Notes: a model not told the origin generated them from the letters alone. A DNA stretch of 64,000 nucleotides from Cyathus striatus (GCA_025738555.1 JAOVFP010000008.1:4898001-4962000), one strand, 5' to 3'. Positions 1 through 11,882 are shown, counted from the first letter of the stretch. Translations and numbers: made by a program.

Positions 1-1541
1 GGCGATGGTGAACTCATACCATAGCGCATGGCATTTGTCACACAGAATTATAATAATAGCTATTTTAACCTACTTAGTACTACGTTCGACTTCAATGCGA
101 TTGGTGGGATCTTACCACCTGGAGCATACCTGGAATTTTAAAAAAGTCGATTAGAAGAGATAGAGAATAGAAACGGTCATGCAAAGCTATCTCAGGTAAA
201 AACGCTGCGTCAATGTGTGAAATGCAACATACCTCGGAACTCCGTTAACTGTACTTATCCTGGTTTTCTAGTACAAAGTTAAAGATTAAGCGTAAATCGT
301 TAGACAAAGTTTTTCGTAATTCCGAGGCACGATTCCGAGAAACATGCTTTGAAAACGAAGAGTGGTCTTGCATTAAATAAGTGACTAGTAGGTATTATGG
401 TAGTAATAGTAACATGACCATGCATGAGTAAGTAATAAAAATCAGGAGAAGTCCTCTGCTTTCTTTAAGCTGCCCGTAGCCAAAAGAGAAGCTCGAACGA
501 AGAAAGTCAAGGAGAACGATAATGCGGATAGAAGACACAATAGTCGCTGTGCAAATCATCGAAAAGCACGGCATAGTACAAGATATCCGCCTCGGAGACA
601 ATGGCGCGAATGTTGAGTTTCGGCGGGAGCCGCGTTGGCGTCATAGGTACCCACATACAGTATCCATCATCGGAAAGAGAGAGAAAATGCGCTGGACCCT
701 TGGGAATTTTGGTGGGTATAGTATGGCGTGGACAAGAATAAAGGTGCGGGTACGATTGCAGAGCTCAGAGATGCCAGAGAAGTTGGCTGAGAAGAACCCG
801 ATCAGATATAATCGCCTTCCCGAAGACAATGAAAGATTCTTATGGATGTATGGATGTATTGCGCGATGTGAGCGGTTGGAGAGGAAGCTCATAAATCAGC
901 GCCCCAGCATAAAATCATTGATGTTAACTTGATGAGATCCCTTGGATGGAATCAAGTATCATACTCACTCCGAGTCGCGCGCTTATAGACTGATTCTACT
1001 AATTTAGATGGTATCCTTGTGAAATCGAGGGGATGAAAATAACTGAACGTTGTCTAAACATTGAATATTGAGGCCTGAGGTTGAACATATCCTGGGACCT
1101 GCGAACAATTTGAAGCCCGGGCCCTGAAGGCACAACTTTACCATCCCAGTGCCCAAATCCTGCCACTGGCAAGTAAGTACTAAGTAAGTGCCTTTAACTT
1201 GGGCTTGATTGTAAATGCGCTAGGATATCGCGATCGTCAGGTGTTGAAAGGACTGTAAGTATTTTGTAAAGCAGCCGCATTTAAACTTATAGCTTACAGT
1301 TAGCAGTAATATATGTAAGTTTGAAGTTATTTAAGTGGTACATACTTGAGCTTGAGCAGCACTTCCTATTAGTGTTAGGTCATGTGACCGATCGATGATA
1401 GGTGACTCGCTAACTACACTTCAGACGAGCTGCATGATTCCTTGCCTCGGAGCTCGAGTCTCGTTCATTTCCTCCACACTCTTTAGAAAGAGACTGTATT
1501 TCTATTCATTGAAAACGTACGGAAATATAAGCTGCACGCCG
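1..1541. other. Left-edge region with no confident gene
   Basis: This stretch lies upstream of the cysteinyl-tRNA synthetase. It contains an ATG-initiated + strand frame of 136 codons (522-932) with no domain I recognise and an overlapping minus-strand frame, so coding status is open. The last 150 bases (from 1395) are in frame with the synthetase and may be its mitochondrial presequence. No tRNA, repeat or mobile-element signature was seen. Confidence 0.4.
522..932 (+). CDS. Doubtful 136-codon open frame, unknown product
   Basis: This is an uninterrupted ATG frame encoding a basic protein rich in Arg and Lys, without signal peptide, membrane segment or recognisable motif. It stands alone upstream of the synthetase gene. 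In a genome where almost every real gene is split by introns, an isolated intronless frame of this size may be chance; the opposite strand is also open for part of the interval. I assign no function. It is listed only because it is the longest frame in the first 1.3 kb. Confidence 0.15.
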   Translation: MRIEDTIVAVQIIEKHGIVQDIRLGDNGANVEFRREPRWRHRYPHTVSIIGKREKMRWTLGNFGGYSMAWTRIKVRVRLQSSEMPEKLAEKNPIRYNRLPEDNERFLWMYGCIARCERLERKLINQRPSIKSLMLT

Positions 1542-4507
1542 ATGACTGCTCAACAACCTAAATGGTCAATCCCTACGCGACAGACGGAAGAGCCTGTCCT
1601 TAAAATATACAACTCATTAACAAGAACGAAGGTCAGATTATCTCTTAGGCTATCTCCAGGCAACCTTCCAACTTGCTCGCTAGACTGAGTTCGTTCCTAA
1701 AAATGGCCGACTTGTTAAATGGTATAACTGTGGACCTACTGTTTATGACGCTTCGCATATGGGGCATGCTAGGTAAGTTCATAATCATTGATCTGTACAC
1801 CCTCACTGAGATAGCTGCTTAGGAACTACGTAACACAAGATATCTTACGTCGTATAGTTTCTGACTATTTTGGCTACGATGTTCATTTTGTTATGAATAT
1901 CACTGACATCGACGACAAAGTTAGTTGGCGAATAGTTTGCATGCATACCCACTCTAATCTTTACTCCACAGATCATCCTACGCGCACGTCAAAACCATCT
2001 CTTCGATAACTTTAGATCTCAGGCAGAATCACTAACTAAGGAGCTGGTTTCTCGAGTTTGTGCAGCTTGGCAGCAGTATATTCTACAACGTGTAACCAAA
2101 GGCCTACCCGAAAGCGAAAAACCTTTCGAGGGGCAAGAAGAGAAAGCATGGAATGCAGCACTCAGAATTTCTCAACAACCCGAAAGCAAAGCTGAAGCCC
2201 TTAAACGAGATGAAAAGTTTGATATGCACTTCTCCTCAGCGGTTAGTCGCTTCGCTGCGCTTTAGGTATTTTTTCTAACGATCAGGTATAGAGGCGTGCC
2301 TTAAACGCTATCGAGAATGCTGAGTCTCAGCTTGCAACCGGGAACACTAGTCTTGACGCCGCTCATCGTTTAATCGACGATGCCAAAGATGTCCTCGCCG
2401 AGTCCTTGGATGCACAGGTATGATTATTCAATGATTCCGGTAGCTACTGTATCTTACCGACTATCAGTATAAAACAACGGTGACAGATCCAGCCATTTCA
2501 AGGAAATTGGCATCCTATTGGGAGGCTAAGTTCTCCGATGACATGATGCGGCTTCGCGTGCGAGATCCTGACACGATTACGCGAGTAACTGAATACGTCC
2601 CCGAAATTGTTTCGTTTGTAGAACGTATTATTCAAAATGGTTATGGATACGAGACGGAAGGCAGCGTATACTTTGATACGGTATCATTTGATAAATCTGA
2701 AAAGCACAACTACGCAAAGTTAGAACCATGGAGCAAAGGAAACCGAGAGCTATTGGAAGAGGGTGAAGGTGATGTATTGTCCTTCGCATCATGACGTTCA
2801 GCGGCTCACCGACTCTAAAACATATAGGTGCCTTAACAAGTAAGACAGGTCGTCGATCTGCTTCCGACTTTGCCCTATGGAAAGCTTCAAAACCAGGAGA
2901 ACCATCCTGGCCTTCTCCATGGGGCCCAGGTCGTCCGGGTTGGCACATTGAATGTTCTGTGATGGCGAGCGCGATTTTGGGGGAAAATATGGACATCCAC
3001 TCTGGCGGCATAGATCTGGCATTCCCGCATCATGATAACGAGATGGCTCAGTCGGAGGCAAGTCCTGTTTTACACTTTATTTTTAAGCGAATGTTTAAAG
3101 TTGGGTTAGGCCTATCATAACTGTGATCCATGGGTGAACTACTTCATCCACACCGGTCACCTCCATATCGAGGGCCTGAAAATGAGCAAATCGTTGAAGA
3201 ATTTTATCACTATTGAAGTCAGTACCACTCGCAGTGATAGCTAGATGTTACTCATACTCTCAAATAGGAAATTCTACAAAGATATACTGCCCGTCAGCTG
3301 CGATTGGCGTTCCTCACCCAGCTTTGGAGCGCGAAGGTAGATTTCTCCGAGTCATTGATGACTGGAGAGGTCCGGAACATTGAAGTTACATTGAATGTTA
3401 GTTGTTTATATCAAGGTATCTATCAGCTTGCAGTATTCAATATAAACTTTCCAGAATTTTTTCGCGAACGTGAAGGCTCTGATCAGTCAGTGCAAATCTG
3501 ATGGTGCTGCTTCCGATGGGCGCCACCATTACGAACAACAAGAACGTGACCTACAAGCAAGGTGAAGTGCTTTGAAGTTCCTTCATTCTTGCGCTTTTCT
3601 TATGTGCGTCTTTAGACTTTATGAGAGTCAAGCTAGCTTCCGTGCGGCGCTATGTGATTCATTTAATACACCAGTGGCTCTCAATGTGCTTCGAGAGCTG
3701 GTGTCTGCCACAAATTCATATATTAACCAACGTAAACAACACGTGAACGTTGCATTAGTTGAGAGTATTGCTCGATGGGTTGGAAACATGCTCCGAATGT
3801 TTGGTCTCGGCGAAGGTGAGAATGCAGATATTGGATGGGGTGTGGCCGATCATGGAGAGAACGCCAGTAATGTTTGTGGAATATTTATTTTCATGGTGAT
3901 GTGGAAACTGATTATGATATTCAGCGAGAAGATGTTCTCATGCCCTACCTGCGGACGCTTTCCACTTTCAGGGATGGCGTACGGAAAATAGCAATGGATC
4001 GGGGGGAAACAGCGCTCAAAGACATTCTTGCTCTTTGCGACAAACTTCGTGATGTGGACTTGGTCTCTTTGGGCGTTGCTTTGGATGACCAACAAGGTAA
4101 ATCAAGGGTGGCTTCTAACAATTTACCCTAATTGAATATTCTTAGATGGAAAAGCCCTTGTTAAGCTTGTCTCACCTGCTGAGTTAATCAGAGCTAGAGA
4201 TGAAAAACGGGCACAAGTAGAAGCAAAAGCCATGAAAAAGGCAGCTGCCGTGGAGGCAGAGCGTCAAAAGCAGCTACTGAGGCTTGAGAAAGGCCGTGTC
4301 GCGCCACAGGATATGTTTAAACCTCCTCATGTACCCGAAGGAACGACATATGGCTCTTGGGATGCGGATGGACTTCCACTCGCAGATGCGGAAGGAAATG
4401 CTCTCAGCAAGAATCAAGCAAAGAAAGTGAAGAAGGATCAGCTGTTGCAGGAAAAACTACACAGAGAGTTCTTAGCATGGCAGAAGGAGGAAGGTAATGA
4501 AGTGTAG
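1542..4507 (+). CDS. CRS1: Cysteinyl-tRNA synthetase (class I, eukaryotic type)
   Basis: The enzyme charges tRNA-Cys with cysteine. The spliced frame shows the N-terminal zinc/cysteine-site segment YNCGPTVYD, the HIGH-type motif as HMGH (near 1763), the conserved [15 protein letters not shown] and [13 protein letters not shown] blocks, and KMSKS (near 3178) just after HTGHL. The carboxy end has the eukaryotic Lys-rich extension with a [11 protein letters not shown] block. Exons are separated by many short introns. The cytosolic start is taken as the ATG at 1542, which opens directly onto conserved sequence; in-frame ATGs at 1395 and 1434 would add a basic presequence. One intron (3058-3109) seems to use a GC donor. 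Its stop lies 31 bp from the stop of the opposing methionine-sulfoxide reductase gene. The family is certain; some exon edges are inferred. Confidence 0.95.
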
Positions 4508-4538
4508 ATATGCTGATATCCCGGATTTAATTATGTTG

Positions 4539-5312
4539 TTACCAATCCGATCCATTGACAAGTAATCTAGCTATTTTCTCTAGGCCAGCCTTGTCATCGT
4601 CATCGAAACCGCTGAGCAAAAGACAATCTAGATCAAGAACACCGAGGTGGTTAAGATTACCATCAGTTTCTAGAATCAAAGGCACGACAATTTCGCTTTT
4701 CGTTTCACCATCGCATGCGATATGACCAGGATAAAGATCAACATTGGGCACAACTAGCGTCTTCTGTTGAAGGAATGCGTCAGCGCAAACGCCGCGGGCT
4801 TTTCCTGGGGCGATGCCAATAAATTGACAGGCTGGCTTTCCGCAAAAAGGACCCAAGAGGAGTTGATCAGATACTTGAGCTGAATTCACTGTAGATATTT
4901 TTGGTAACGGGAACAGGCGAGAGTGGATATAAAATCCTGTTGAATGTGAGTATGGAAGCAGTTGGTCTGAGATGATCGAGTCTCTGAAGGATGGAGTAGC
5001 TCACCACACCAGTTCACTGCTTTATTATCTTGTCCGAAATATTTCGGAAAAGCGAGCAAAGAATTGTAGATCAAAGAGGACGCATTAGCCAAGTTGGAAA
5101 TCTAATGGAGAGGATTGGAGATCAGATTATACAAAAGAACGAAGGGCAGTACCCAAAATCTTTGCCCATCTATCAGTGCCTGGAGTTGGGTGTACACATG
5201 TTCCCAGAATTCTGATTTCGTTTGGATACTGAAACGCGAGTGAGGAGAGAAACAAAGCAAGCTAGAGATGGACAGACGTTTCTGGAACTAGTGAAGAATC
5301 TGCGTGCGGCAT
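4539..5312 (-). CDS. Free methionine-R-sulfoxide reductase (GAF domain)
   Basis: This small cytosolic GAF-fold enzyme reduces free (not protein-bound) methionine-R-sulfoxide using a cysteine relay. Reading the minus strand from ATG 5312, four exons join: a short first exon (MPHADSS), an exon containing KSEFWEHVYTQLQALIDGQ, one with the NLANASSLIY block, and the last carrying the catalytic core. The core shows LGPFCGKPACQFI, the GVC motif, VVPNVDLYPGHIACD and SEIVVP, which are the cysteine-bearing blocks of the family (yeast YKG9-type). Splice sites agree in phase throughout, giving about 185 residues, normal for the family. It is divergent from the glycolipid transfer protein gene (257 bp) and convergent with CysRS. 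The closest alternative is a generic GAF protein, but the cysteine pattern argues against it. Confidence 0.92.
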
Positions 5313-5569
5313 AATTAGAGGATATGTGCAAGGCCCAAAGAAGAAGAATCTGAAAACTTGAAAAGGAAGTACATAATAGTAGGCACGTGCTGTTGAGATA
5401 AGATTATCGCCATGCCGTTGCACTGACAGCGCTACATACTAAGTACTATCATCGAACGACTCCTTTACTTAAACTTTATTACTTCCCATTTTACAATCTT
5501 TGGTATGTTGGCCACACTTCGTTTGTTGCTCTTATTCTCATAGGTGCTTCAAAGATCTGTCTTATAACC
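5313..5569. promoter_or_regulatory. Shared divergent promoter, fRMsr / GLTP
   Basis: The two start codons lie head to head 257 bp apart, so both promoters must fit here. The + side carries a pyrimidine-rich stretch (about 5455-5500) before the GLTP start. I recognise no specific factor site. Confidence 0.45.
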
Positions 5570-6416
5570 ATGGCACCATACTTGGAAACAGTCAAAGTAA
5601 GTGACATTTAGATTGCATTCAACTACGTTCTCTGATTTTTCGATTTTACCATACCAGTCTTTCAAGGATGTCCCAGTAACTGAAGCTGGTGTTGATACCC
5701 TTGCATTCCTTGAGGCGTCTGAGGGACTTGTGGGATTGTTTGGTACTGATCTTCTCCTCTACTTTTGCACCAACCAGTCACTAATTTTTTTATGGAAGAT
5801 CTTTTGGGATCTGCAGCATTTTCGGTAGTCCAAAATGATTTAAAAGGGAATATTACAGTGAGAAGCTCATCTAGAGTTTAGATGGGATGCTTTCTAAAAT
5901 ATTTTTTCGCTCGCAGAAAGTTCGTGCTCGGTATGAGGCCGCCCCTTCCGCGTCCGGCACTCTTGAACAACTGGTGGAGAATGAGAAAGGCGAGAAGAAG
6001 CGTACTGCTACGGAGGGATTGATGTGGCTCCTCCGCGGTCTATCATTCACTTGCAAGTCGTTACAGAACGCTCAAGCAAATAAATCAGAAGAGCTTGCTG
6101 CAGCTTTCACCAAGGGCTACGAAGCGACCTTGAAAAAATTTCATAACTTTGTCGTCAAAGGAATTTTCGCGGTACTATCCCAGTATACAGCATCTTCCAC
6201 AAAAATCTAATATTACTTTCCTATTAGGTTGCCATGAAAGCTTGCCCTTGCCGCGCAGACTTCTATGCTAAACTTGCTGCAGACCCAGCCGGTGGTGCTC
6301 CAGCATCGCAGGAGAAGGTAAACGAGGAACTTGACCAGTGGCTCGCCGCACTCAGCAGTATAGTTGCGCGCGTGGAGGCTTTCTATGAGAAGGGAAACTA
6401 TGGTAAAGGATTTTGA
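5570..6416 (+). CDS. Glycolipid transfer protein (GLTP / HET-C2 family)
   Basis: The product is predicted to carry glycosphingolipids between membranes in the cytosol. The spliced protein of about 200 residues starts MAPYLETVK and contains the GLTP core. The sugar-headgroup triad is visible as DLLG...QNDLKGNI (Asp, Asn, Lys), with the indole platform Trp in the EGLMWLLRGL helix and the His in KKFHNFVVKG. It continues through an AMKACPCRADFY segment to a short basic tail. All residues known to be essential in GLTP are therefore present. Short introns interrupt the frame, for example after LVGLF (donor gtactg) and after GNIT. The fungal founder HET-C2 takes part in heterokaryon incompatibility, but transfer activity is the family function and nothing here shows a self-recognition role. 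The last few residues depend on not splicing at gtaaag near 6403. Confidence 0.93.
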
Positions 6417-8027
6417 TAGCTAGGTTCACTCATAGCAATTGTTTCTCTTCTGCACCTATGCACTGTCGGTCGTTAATTTGTAGCAATTTCACATGGATCA
6501 ACCGCTTTGCTGAATTGATTACTACAATACATGTCCGCCATGTACGCATAGTCTCCGTCATGGGCGCGATCGAAATAGAAGAAAGTTCCTTCTATTGTGT
6601 GATAATACTATGACTCCGTCATTCGAGCTCGCATATCTATCTAAGTATTATAATACAATAATAATGGCTCCTTCAAATCCTGACTTCGATGAAAAATAAC
6701 ACGGCGAACTCAAAGGCGATGTATTCTAATGATTTGAGGAGTCTTCTACTGACCCAATCTAGATCTGTAGGCTGTGTGTTAATGGTCTATCAACATTATC
6801 GACCTTGTTTGGCGTGTGAGGAGAGCAACAAACCCATCGAGGATGAGATAAGACCAACTTAAACTTCTGAATATAAATAGAGAGCTAAAACTGGGAAACT
6901 TCCAGCCTTTGGACACAATAAGTAACATAATCATATTCCAGCAATTGCCAATAACGGCGAAAGAGTGATCTGACATCACAGCTTGTTCACAGAAACAACT
7001 TGAATGTCATTTTGGAGTAGATCAATACTTGAACCGTCCGTATGGTCTAGTATATGATTGTCCGACATACGATGGGCAAAGATGGAGAGAAAGGAGGTTT
7101 GACTCACGACAAACATACTGGCAGTTTAATGCTAGCTCTCTCAAGCCGCAAGCGGTTACTAATCACATTCAAAATTTCAACTACATTCCAGATTTATTTA
7201 TTTTAAAAGGAAGGCAGCGGGGATGCGAATCAGCTGGATCCATTGATTTACATGTTGTATTTAATTAACCGCATCCCAGAAAGATGTGCCACAATGCTGT
7301 AATCTTCTCAACAGCAGGTATTAAATATAGGCGTTCGGGCATCTGTGTCAACCATATGCAAATAGATGAACTCTATGTATTGTTTGATTCCCGTAGTGCA
7401 ATATTAGATTGCTTAGGTACTTACAGTTATACTGAGAATCGTGGAAGATACTATCGAATAAGCGCGAAATAAAGTGCAGCGACGATTTTTATGTACAACG
7501 AACTTAAGAAAAACAGCAACATATGTAAGAACTTTCGGCGTGGAAAGTGACTGGATATCGTCATTTGCACCCGGACAGACGATGTGTTAATACTTCATTT
7601 CCCCAGTCCCATATGCATCATATCGCAAATATAGGTTTCCTTCGTAAGGAGAACACACGCAGACGCTCATGATCATCTACGGGTACCTACAGCTCGGTAT
7701 CGGACTCGGCCGTGTGCGAACGGATGCCGTTCTCGAGACACCATGCCATTTTCATCTAAAACTGAAAGACCAATTCAAGGGAATTCCCTACACATCAAGA
7801 TGCTGGTCTAGTGGTCCACGCTGCAGTGATTTTCCAGAAGCTCGTACATCAAACAAAAGCGTTCACCTAGATGCTGCGGGTATGATATGAATGTTCTCCC
7901 TATATCGAACCCTCACAAATATTGTGGGTACGAAAGTAACATTGCTGGAAGGTGCGTTCAAGTATTTGTTTATGTCGTCAGAAAGCAAGGATCCATTTAT
8001 TCCGATATCAATGCTGAAGTGGGTATC
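6417..8027. other. Intergenic region without a recognisable gene
   Basis: The 1.6 kb lie between the 3' ends of GLTP (+) and the LysM gene (-). Open frames here are at most about 106 codons and show no domain, splice-supported extension or conserved motif that I can name. No repeats or RNA genes were seen. Confidence 0.5.
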
Positions 8028-9586
8028 TCAGCCAGATACAGGTTTCCGAGCATTTTCTAATTCCACATCAGAATTACCATCGAGGAGACTGCGTTTTCTC
8101 CTATTCATAATGGTAGAAGTGTTGCCTGACGATGATCCCCCCAAGGGCTTTATGGGTACCGTAGACTTTGATTTTGTAGGTAGTACCATAGTAGGTGAAG
8201 GTTCCATCTGAATAGTTCGAATGGAAACGTAATCCTGGGACTGAGGTATATAGGATGGCGGAGGAGACGTCGACAGTAGTGGACGTCTCCGCCGGGAGGG
8301 GGAGGTATTTAATGCAGCAGCATGCCCGTCTGGCGACTTACCAGAGGCCTTTAAGGATGGCGCGGCAAAGCTCGCCTTTGGGGTGCGGAGAGAGTGGAAG
8401 TAATCACCATTCGAGTCATCTAAGGTATCTGGATCGTTCAGAGAAGGAACCCGTTGTATACGCTTTGTGACATCGTTTAACTCATGTCCTTCATCCAGCT
8501 CCGAGTCTGAGCGGTAGCTGTCACTAAAACTCGAACTGACACTATCCAATGAGAGTCGTTGTATGATGTCGTCTCGCGTAGACGCGGCGATAGGGAGAGC
8601 AGTAAGAAAAGATGTAAAAGAATTAGACGCAGGAAACGATGTATAGCGGCTGTGTGCGGTTGTAGACGTCGACACGAACGCTGGATATGTAGATACATCA
8701 GATGGTTGAACACCGTTCATAGATGAAGCTTTACGAGCTCCAGAGGGGGGTGGGAAGAAAGATAGCTGTGCGGCGGGCATACGAATGACTGCAACCCTCT
8801 TTTCCGCTGAATGTCGATACGGAGAGTTATTGTGCTCAATATTTTCTTCGGCGGGTACAAGACTAATTGGATCTATGGGTTCCTTGTCTGTATCTGGGGT
8901 AAATGAGATGAGGGAGGTCTCTGGAATATATTCGCGAGCGCGGGAAGCCTTGTCAATGGGTATATAAAGTACCTTCCGAAGGTGGACGGAGTCGGAGGCC
9001 CACAAATGATTTGCACGACGGAGTTCTGGCAAGGATATACCATACTTCAAAGAAACGCCTGCTAAAGAATCCTTAGGTGCAATCTAAAAACGCTATTAAG
9101 GATCTTGGCCATATCTGAAATGACAAGGTTACGAACCTCATGTACTAACACATCCTTTTCCTCGTCTTTGGTAGGCGAGGCCGGAAGATCGTTGGATTCG
9201 ATAGCAGGAGCATCAACCAATGTCCCAGTTTTGACTGCACGAGATAAATGCGGACGAGTAATTTCGACGTCGTGAAGAGCACTGTTTAATGCAGCGCTTC
9301 GTAGAGGGTGGGAGCTGCTTCCGCCCGTTCCTACATATAGGTCGGTCTGGGACCTCTCGTGCTTCTTAGACCGACGCCGTGAAAGGCTGTCTCCGCCAGA
9401 AGACTTTCTTCTTCTCACAGTGGGTTTTGAGACATGTTTAGGATTGAGAGCTGAGCTGTAGAAAGCCGTGTCTAATGTGGCAGTAACTGGATCGTCATCT
9501 GCAAAAGGGTTGTAGGCCAGATCGTCATGGTCAGCACCACCCATGGATGAAGGAATGTGGTCAAGAGTGTCTTTCAGAGTGACCAT
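8028..9586 (-). CDS. LysM-domain protein, probably intracellular
   Basis: Two exons join across a 53 nt intron (9084-9136) that splits the LysM motif. Exon 1 starts at 9586 (MVTLKDTLDHIPSSM) and codes about 150 mostly disordered residues with basic RRRKSS and SRRRSKKHE patches. Exon 2 continues IAPKDSLAGVSLKYGI..LPELRRANHLW, then VHLRKVLYIP, a full LysM of about 45 residues. The remaining 280 or so residues are Ser/Pro-rich and low in complexity. No signal peptide or membrane helix is seen, so unlike secreted chitin-binding LysM effectors this resembles the intracellular single-LysM proteins (LYSMD1/2-like) of animals and fungi, whose ligand is not well established. Total length is about 500 residues. 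Confidence 0.85.
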
Positions 9587-10934
9587 GCAATGACCACGTC
9601 AGTAGTTGCTCTAAGTTCGGATAATTCTCGTAGGAGTAAGTTGTTCATCCTCACTCACCACTTCACTAATCACACTGCATTGACCGCGGGAATATTATGT
9701 AACTGCATGGCTCTTCCGCCTATACCAGTCTTTCATCTTTTCGGATGCTTCCGCTAGGTTTTCTATCATATTGGCTTGGTGTAGTATATTGATAAAAGTC
9801 AAGTAGTCATTCATCCTCAATGCCGCCCTGGAGGTTCCTGAAGATGACTATAAAAAGTTGCTGTGGCTCGCGAGCGATATTTTATTCAAGAACAAAAATA
9901 TATTCCCCATGTTGTCGGACGTCGCAATATGCCAGAAGAAATTTGCAACGACCATACGGCAACCAGACAGAATGACTCCTGATGACTCTCGAACGGACCA
10001 ATCGCACCCTATTCATTGCCCGAGGGTCGCTGCAGCCCTCAGGACGTGATAAAAGGGTCGAGACTCGAGCGCCTTCTCCGTTACAAAATAATTTTATTCG
10101 TCCAAGAAATATACTCTATCTCATCAGACCACGCTTTGTTGTAACTTGTAAAACTCCGCCTCACGCAGAATTATCGGTGATTGACGAGGATTGGCACCGG
10201 AGCAAAAACTAGCAAAGACCATGTTAACAACCACTGCGCGGTGCGTCGCACTCCGTAGCATCTCAGTTTCGCCCGTTGCCCACGATGTCCGAAATCCCGA
10301 TGGTTCAGGTTCAAAGCGCTGGCCTGTATGAAGGAACCAGTAGGGGATGGTTCTTTTGTGATCGGACTGCAGGCGAGACAAGACAAGCGTCGGATCCGGG
10401 GGTTTGAGAAATCAGTGAAATACGGAGACTCGGAGAGGCATCACTGGAATCACCAAAACATATGTAAGTATCGTTATCGATCTCTTCATCTAATCACAAG
10501 GATGCAGGGCAGCAGCAAACTGAACACGTTGTTAGACTCGATGAGCTTTGACTTTGAGCTCTATCAGGCTCTATCAGTGCCTGCCGATCACACTCAGTCT
10601 TCACCAGTTTGGATCTTGATTTATGAAAGGAAGCATAGTATATGTCGCTGTGGATCATAGTGTATAAATCGTAGTCATAAGGTATAGTGGCGTAAGGGAG
10701 CATGTGTGTAATGGCCAGTAAGCAACCGATAAGTAAGAAGGATACAAAATACATTGGTCGTACACAGCAACGTCTGTATTTTCCTGGTTTTTAAGTTTGA
10801 CAAAAATACAAACAGGAATGGGGTACACAAATACATTCGTTGAGGATTGTAGGAGTGAGAGGTAATATAGATTGAAGGATTAAATAGCTGGAGATGGACA
10901 AGACTCAACGGACGACCCTCCTTGTCTAAAGTTC
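9587..10934. other. Intergenic region, no supported gene
   Basis: This separates the LysM gene start from the bZIP gene stop, both on the minus strand. It must hold the LysM promoter and the bZIP 3' UTR. Several frames of 60-110 codons on both strands overlap each other and show no motif. Confidence 0.5.
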
Positions 10935-11882
10935 CTAAGCACCTTCCTCGTCTCTACTTCTCTTCGTTCCGGCGGTGGGAGGAGGTGTGATGCTCTGGGG
11001 CACAACAACAGGGCCAGCAGCAGCACCAGTTACACCGACAACCAATCCCTTCAGCCAACCATTCTCCCTGCGCAGAGCCTCGCACTCCCTCTCAAGTTCG
11101 TTAACCTTTGTCTCAAACTCCTTTGCTTTGGATTCGAGAGCAGCCTCTCTCTCCTTTTTCTTCAATCTGAATCGGGCGCTAGCGGCCGTGTTCCTTCGGC
11201 GTTTGTCTTCAGCTGCAGAGAGGGTAGTAGGACCACTGGGTGATGCAGATGCCTCGGGAGACGCAGCAGCAGAAATAGAGGATTTAGTGTTAGAGCGAGG
11301 GCGCTTTGCCGGTGGGAAGTCCTCCGCCGGTGTGGGAGCAGAGGAGGGGGAGGCCGCGTAGGCAGGTCTGGGGATGTGGGCAAACTGAGGCTGTTGGATA
11401 GACTGCGTTTGTTGTGGATATGAAGTGGGATGAGGCTGGTGGAGCGCCAGGAGTTGGGCGATCGAGGGAGCTGTTTGGGATTGCTGATGCTGTGAATGCA
11501 TAGGAGGGGGAGAATAGGTATCGATGCCAAAGCCAGCGAGGAAGGACCCAAGGTCAAAGTGGGATGAATGGACTTCCTGGGGCTGGTTTGTGCCTCCGTT
11601 GGTAGGAGTGACTACGTTAACATGGCCATCCTGAATAGCTTTCTCGCCAGTAATTGGCGACCTGGCTTCGTCCTCATCTTCGTCAGGGTGACGCGAGGAG
11701 TACTTGTTGTTATCGTCGTTTCTGGAGTTGAGTGAATTTTCATCTGTATCGAAGGAGAGGTTTGTCCATAAGTCGAGCTGGGCAGTGAGATCTGGGAAGG
11801 AGGGACTGGAGAGAAGGTCTTGGGAGTCTGCCTGGGGGGAAGGGTGGATGATATTGAGCCCTTGGATGTTGGCGGGCGACAT
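10935..11882 (-). CDS. bZIP transcription factor, Cys3/MetR type
   Basis: This single-exon gene encodes 315 residues. The bZIP lies at about residues 225-283: the basic region reads EDKRRRNTAASARFRLKKK and the zipper follows to ENGWLKGLV. The NTAASARF signature is that of the Neurospora CYS-3 / Aspergillus MetR group, activators of sulfur-assimilation genes, rather than Gcn4 (NTEAARR) or AP-1 types. The first 220 residues are acidic, then Gln/Pro/Ser-rich, with a hydrophobic patch (LGSFLAGFGID, about 111-121), consistent with an activation region. The tail carries a basic KRSRDE segment. The leader on the coding strand is pyrimidine-rich and includes a two-codon uORF. Control of sulfur metabolism is inferred from family membership; related bZIPs may have other targets. 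Confidence 0.9.
   Translation of the reverse strand: MSPANIQGLNIIHPSPQADSQDLLSSPSFPDLTAQLDLWTNLSFDTDENSLNSRNDDNNKYSSRHPDEDEDEARSPITGEKAIQDGHVNVVTPTNGGTNQPQEVHSSHFDLGSFLAGFGIDTYSPPPMHSQHQQSQTAPSIAQLLALHQPHPTSYPQQTQSIQQPQFAHIPRPAYAASPSSAPTPAEDFPPAKRPRSNTKSSISAAASPEASASPSGPTTLSAAEDKRRRNTAASARFRLKKKEREAALESKAKEFETKVNELERECEALRRENGWLKGLVVGVTGAAAGPVVVPQSITPPPTAGTKRSRDEEGA

Noticed and set aside
5570..6416. HET-C2-like heterokaryon incompatibility gene
   Set aside because: The protein is a GLTP family member with all lipid-binding residues, but there is no NACHT/HET partner gene nearby, so an incompatibility role is not claimed.
8028..9586. Secreted LysM chitin-binding effector
   Set aside because: No signal peptide, a single LysM, and long disordered flanks; it fits the intracellular LysM group.
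10310..10340. Possible tRNA B-box-like run (ggttcaggttcaaagcg)
   Set aside because: No matching A box, no acceptor stem or cloverleaf could be drawn.
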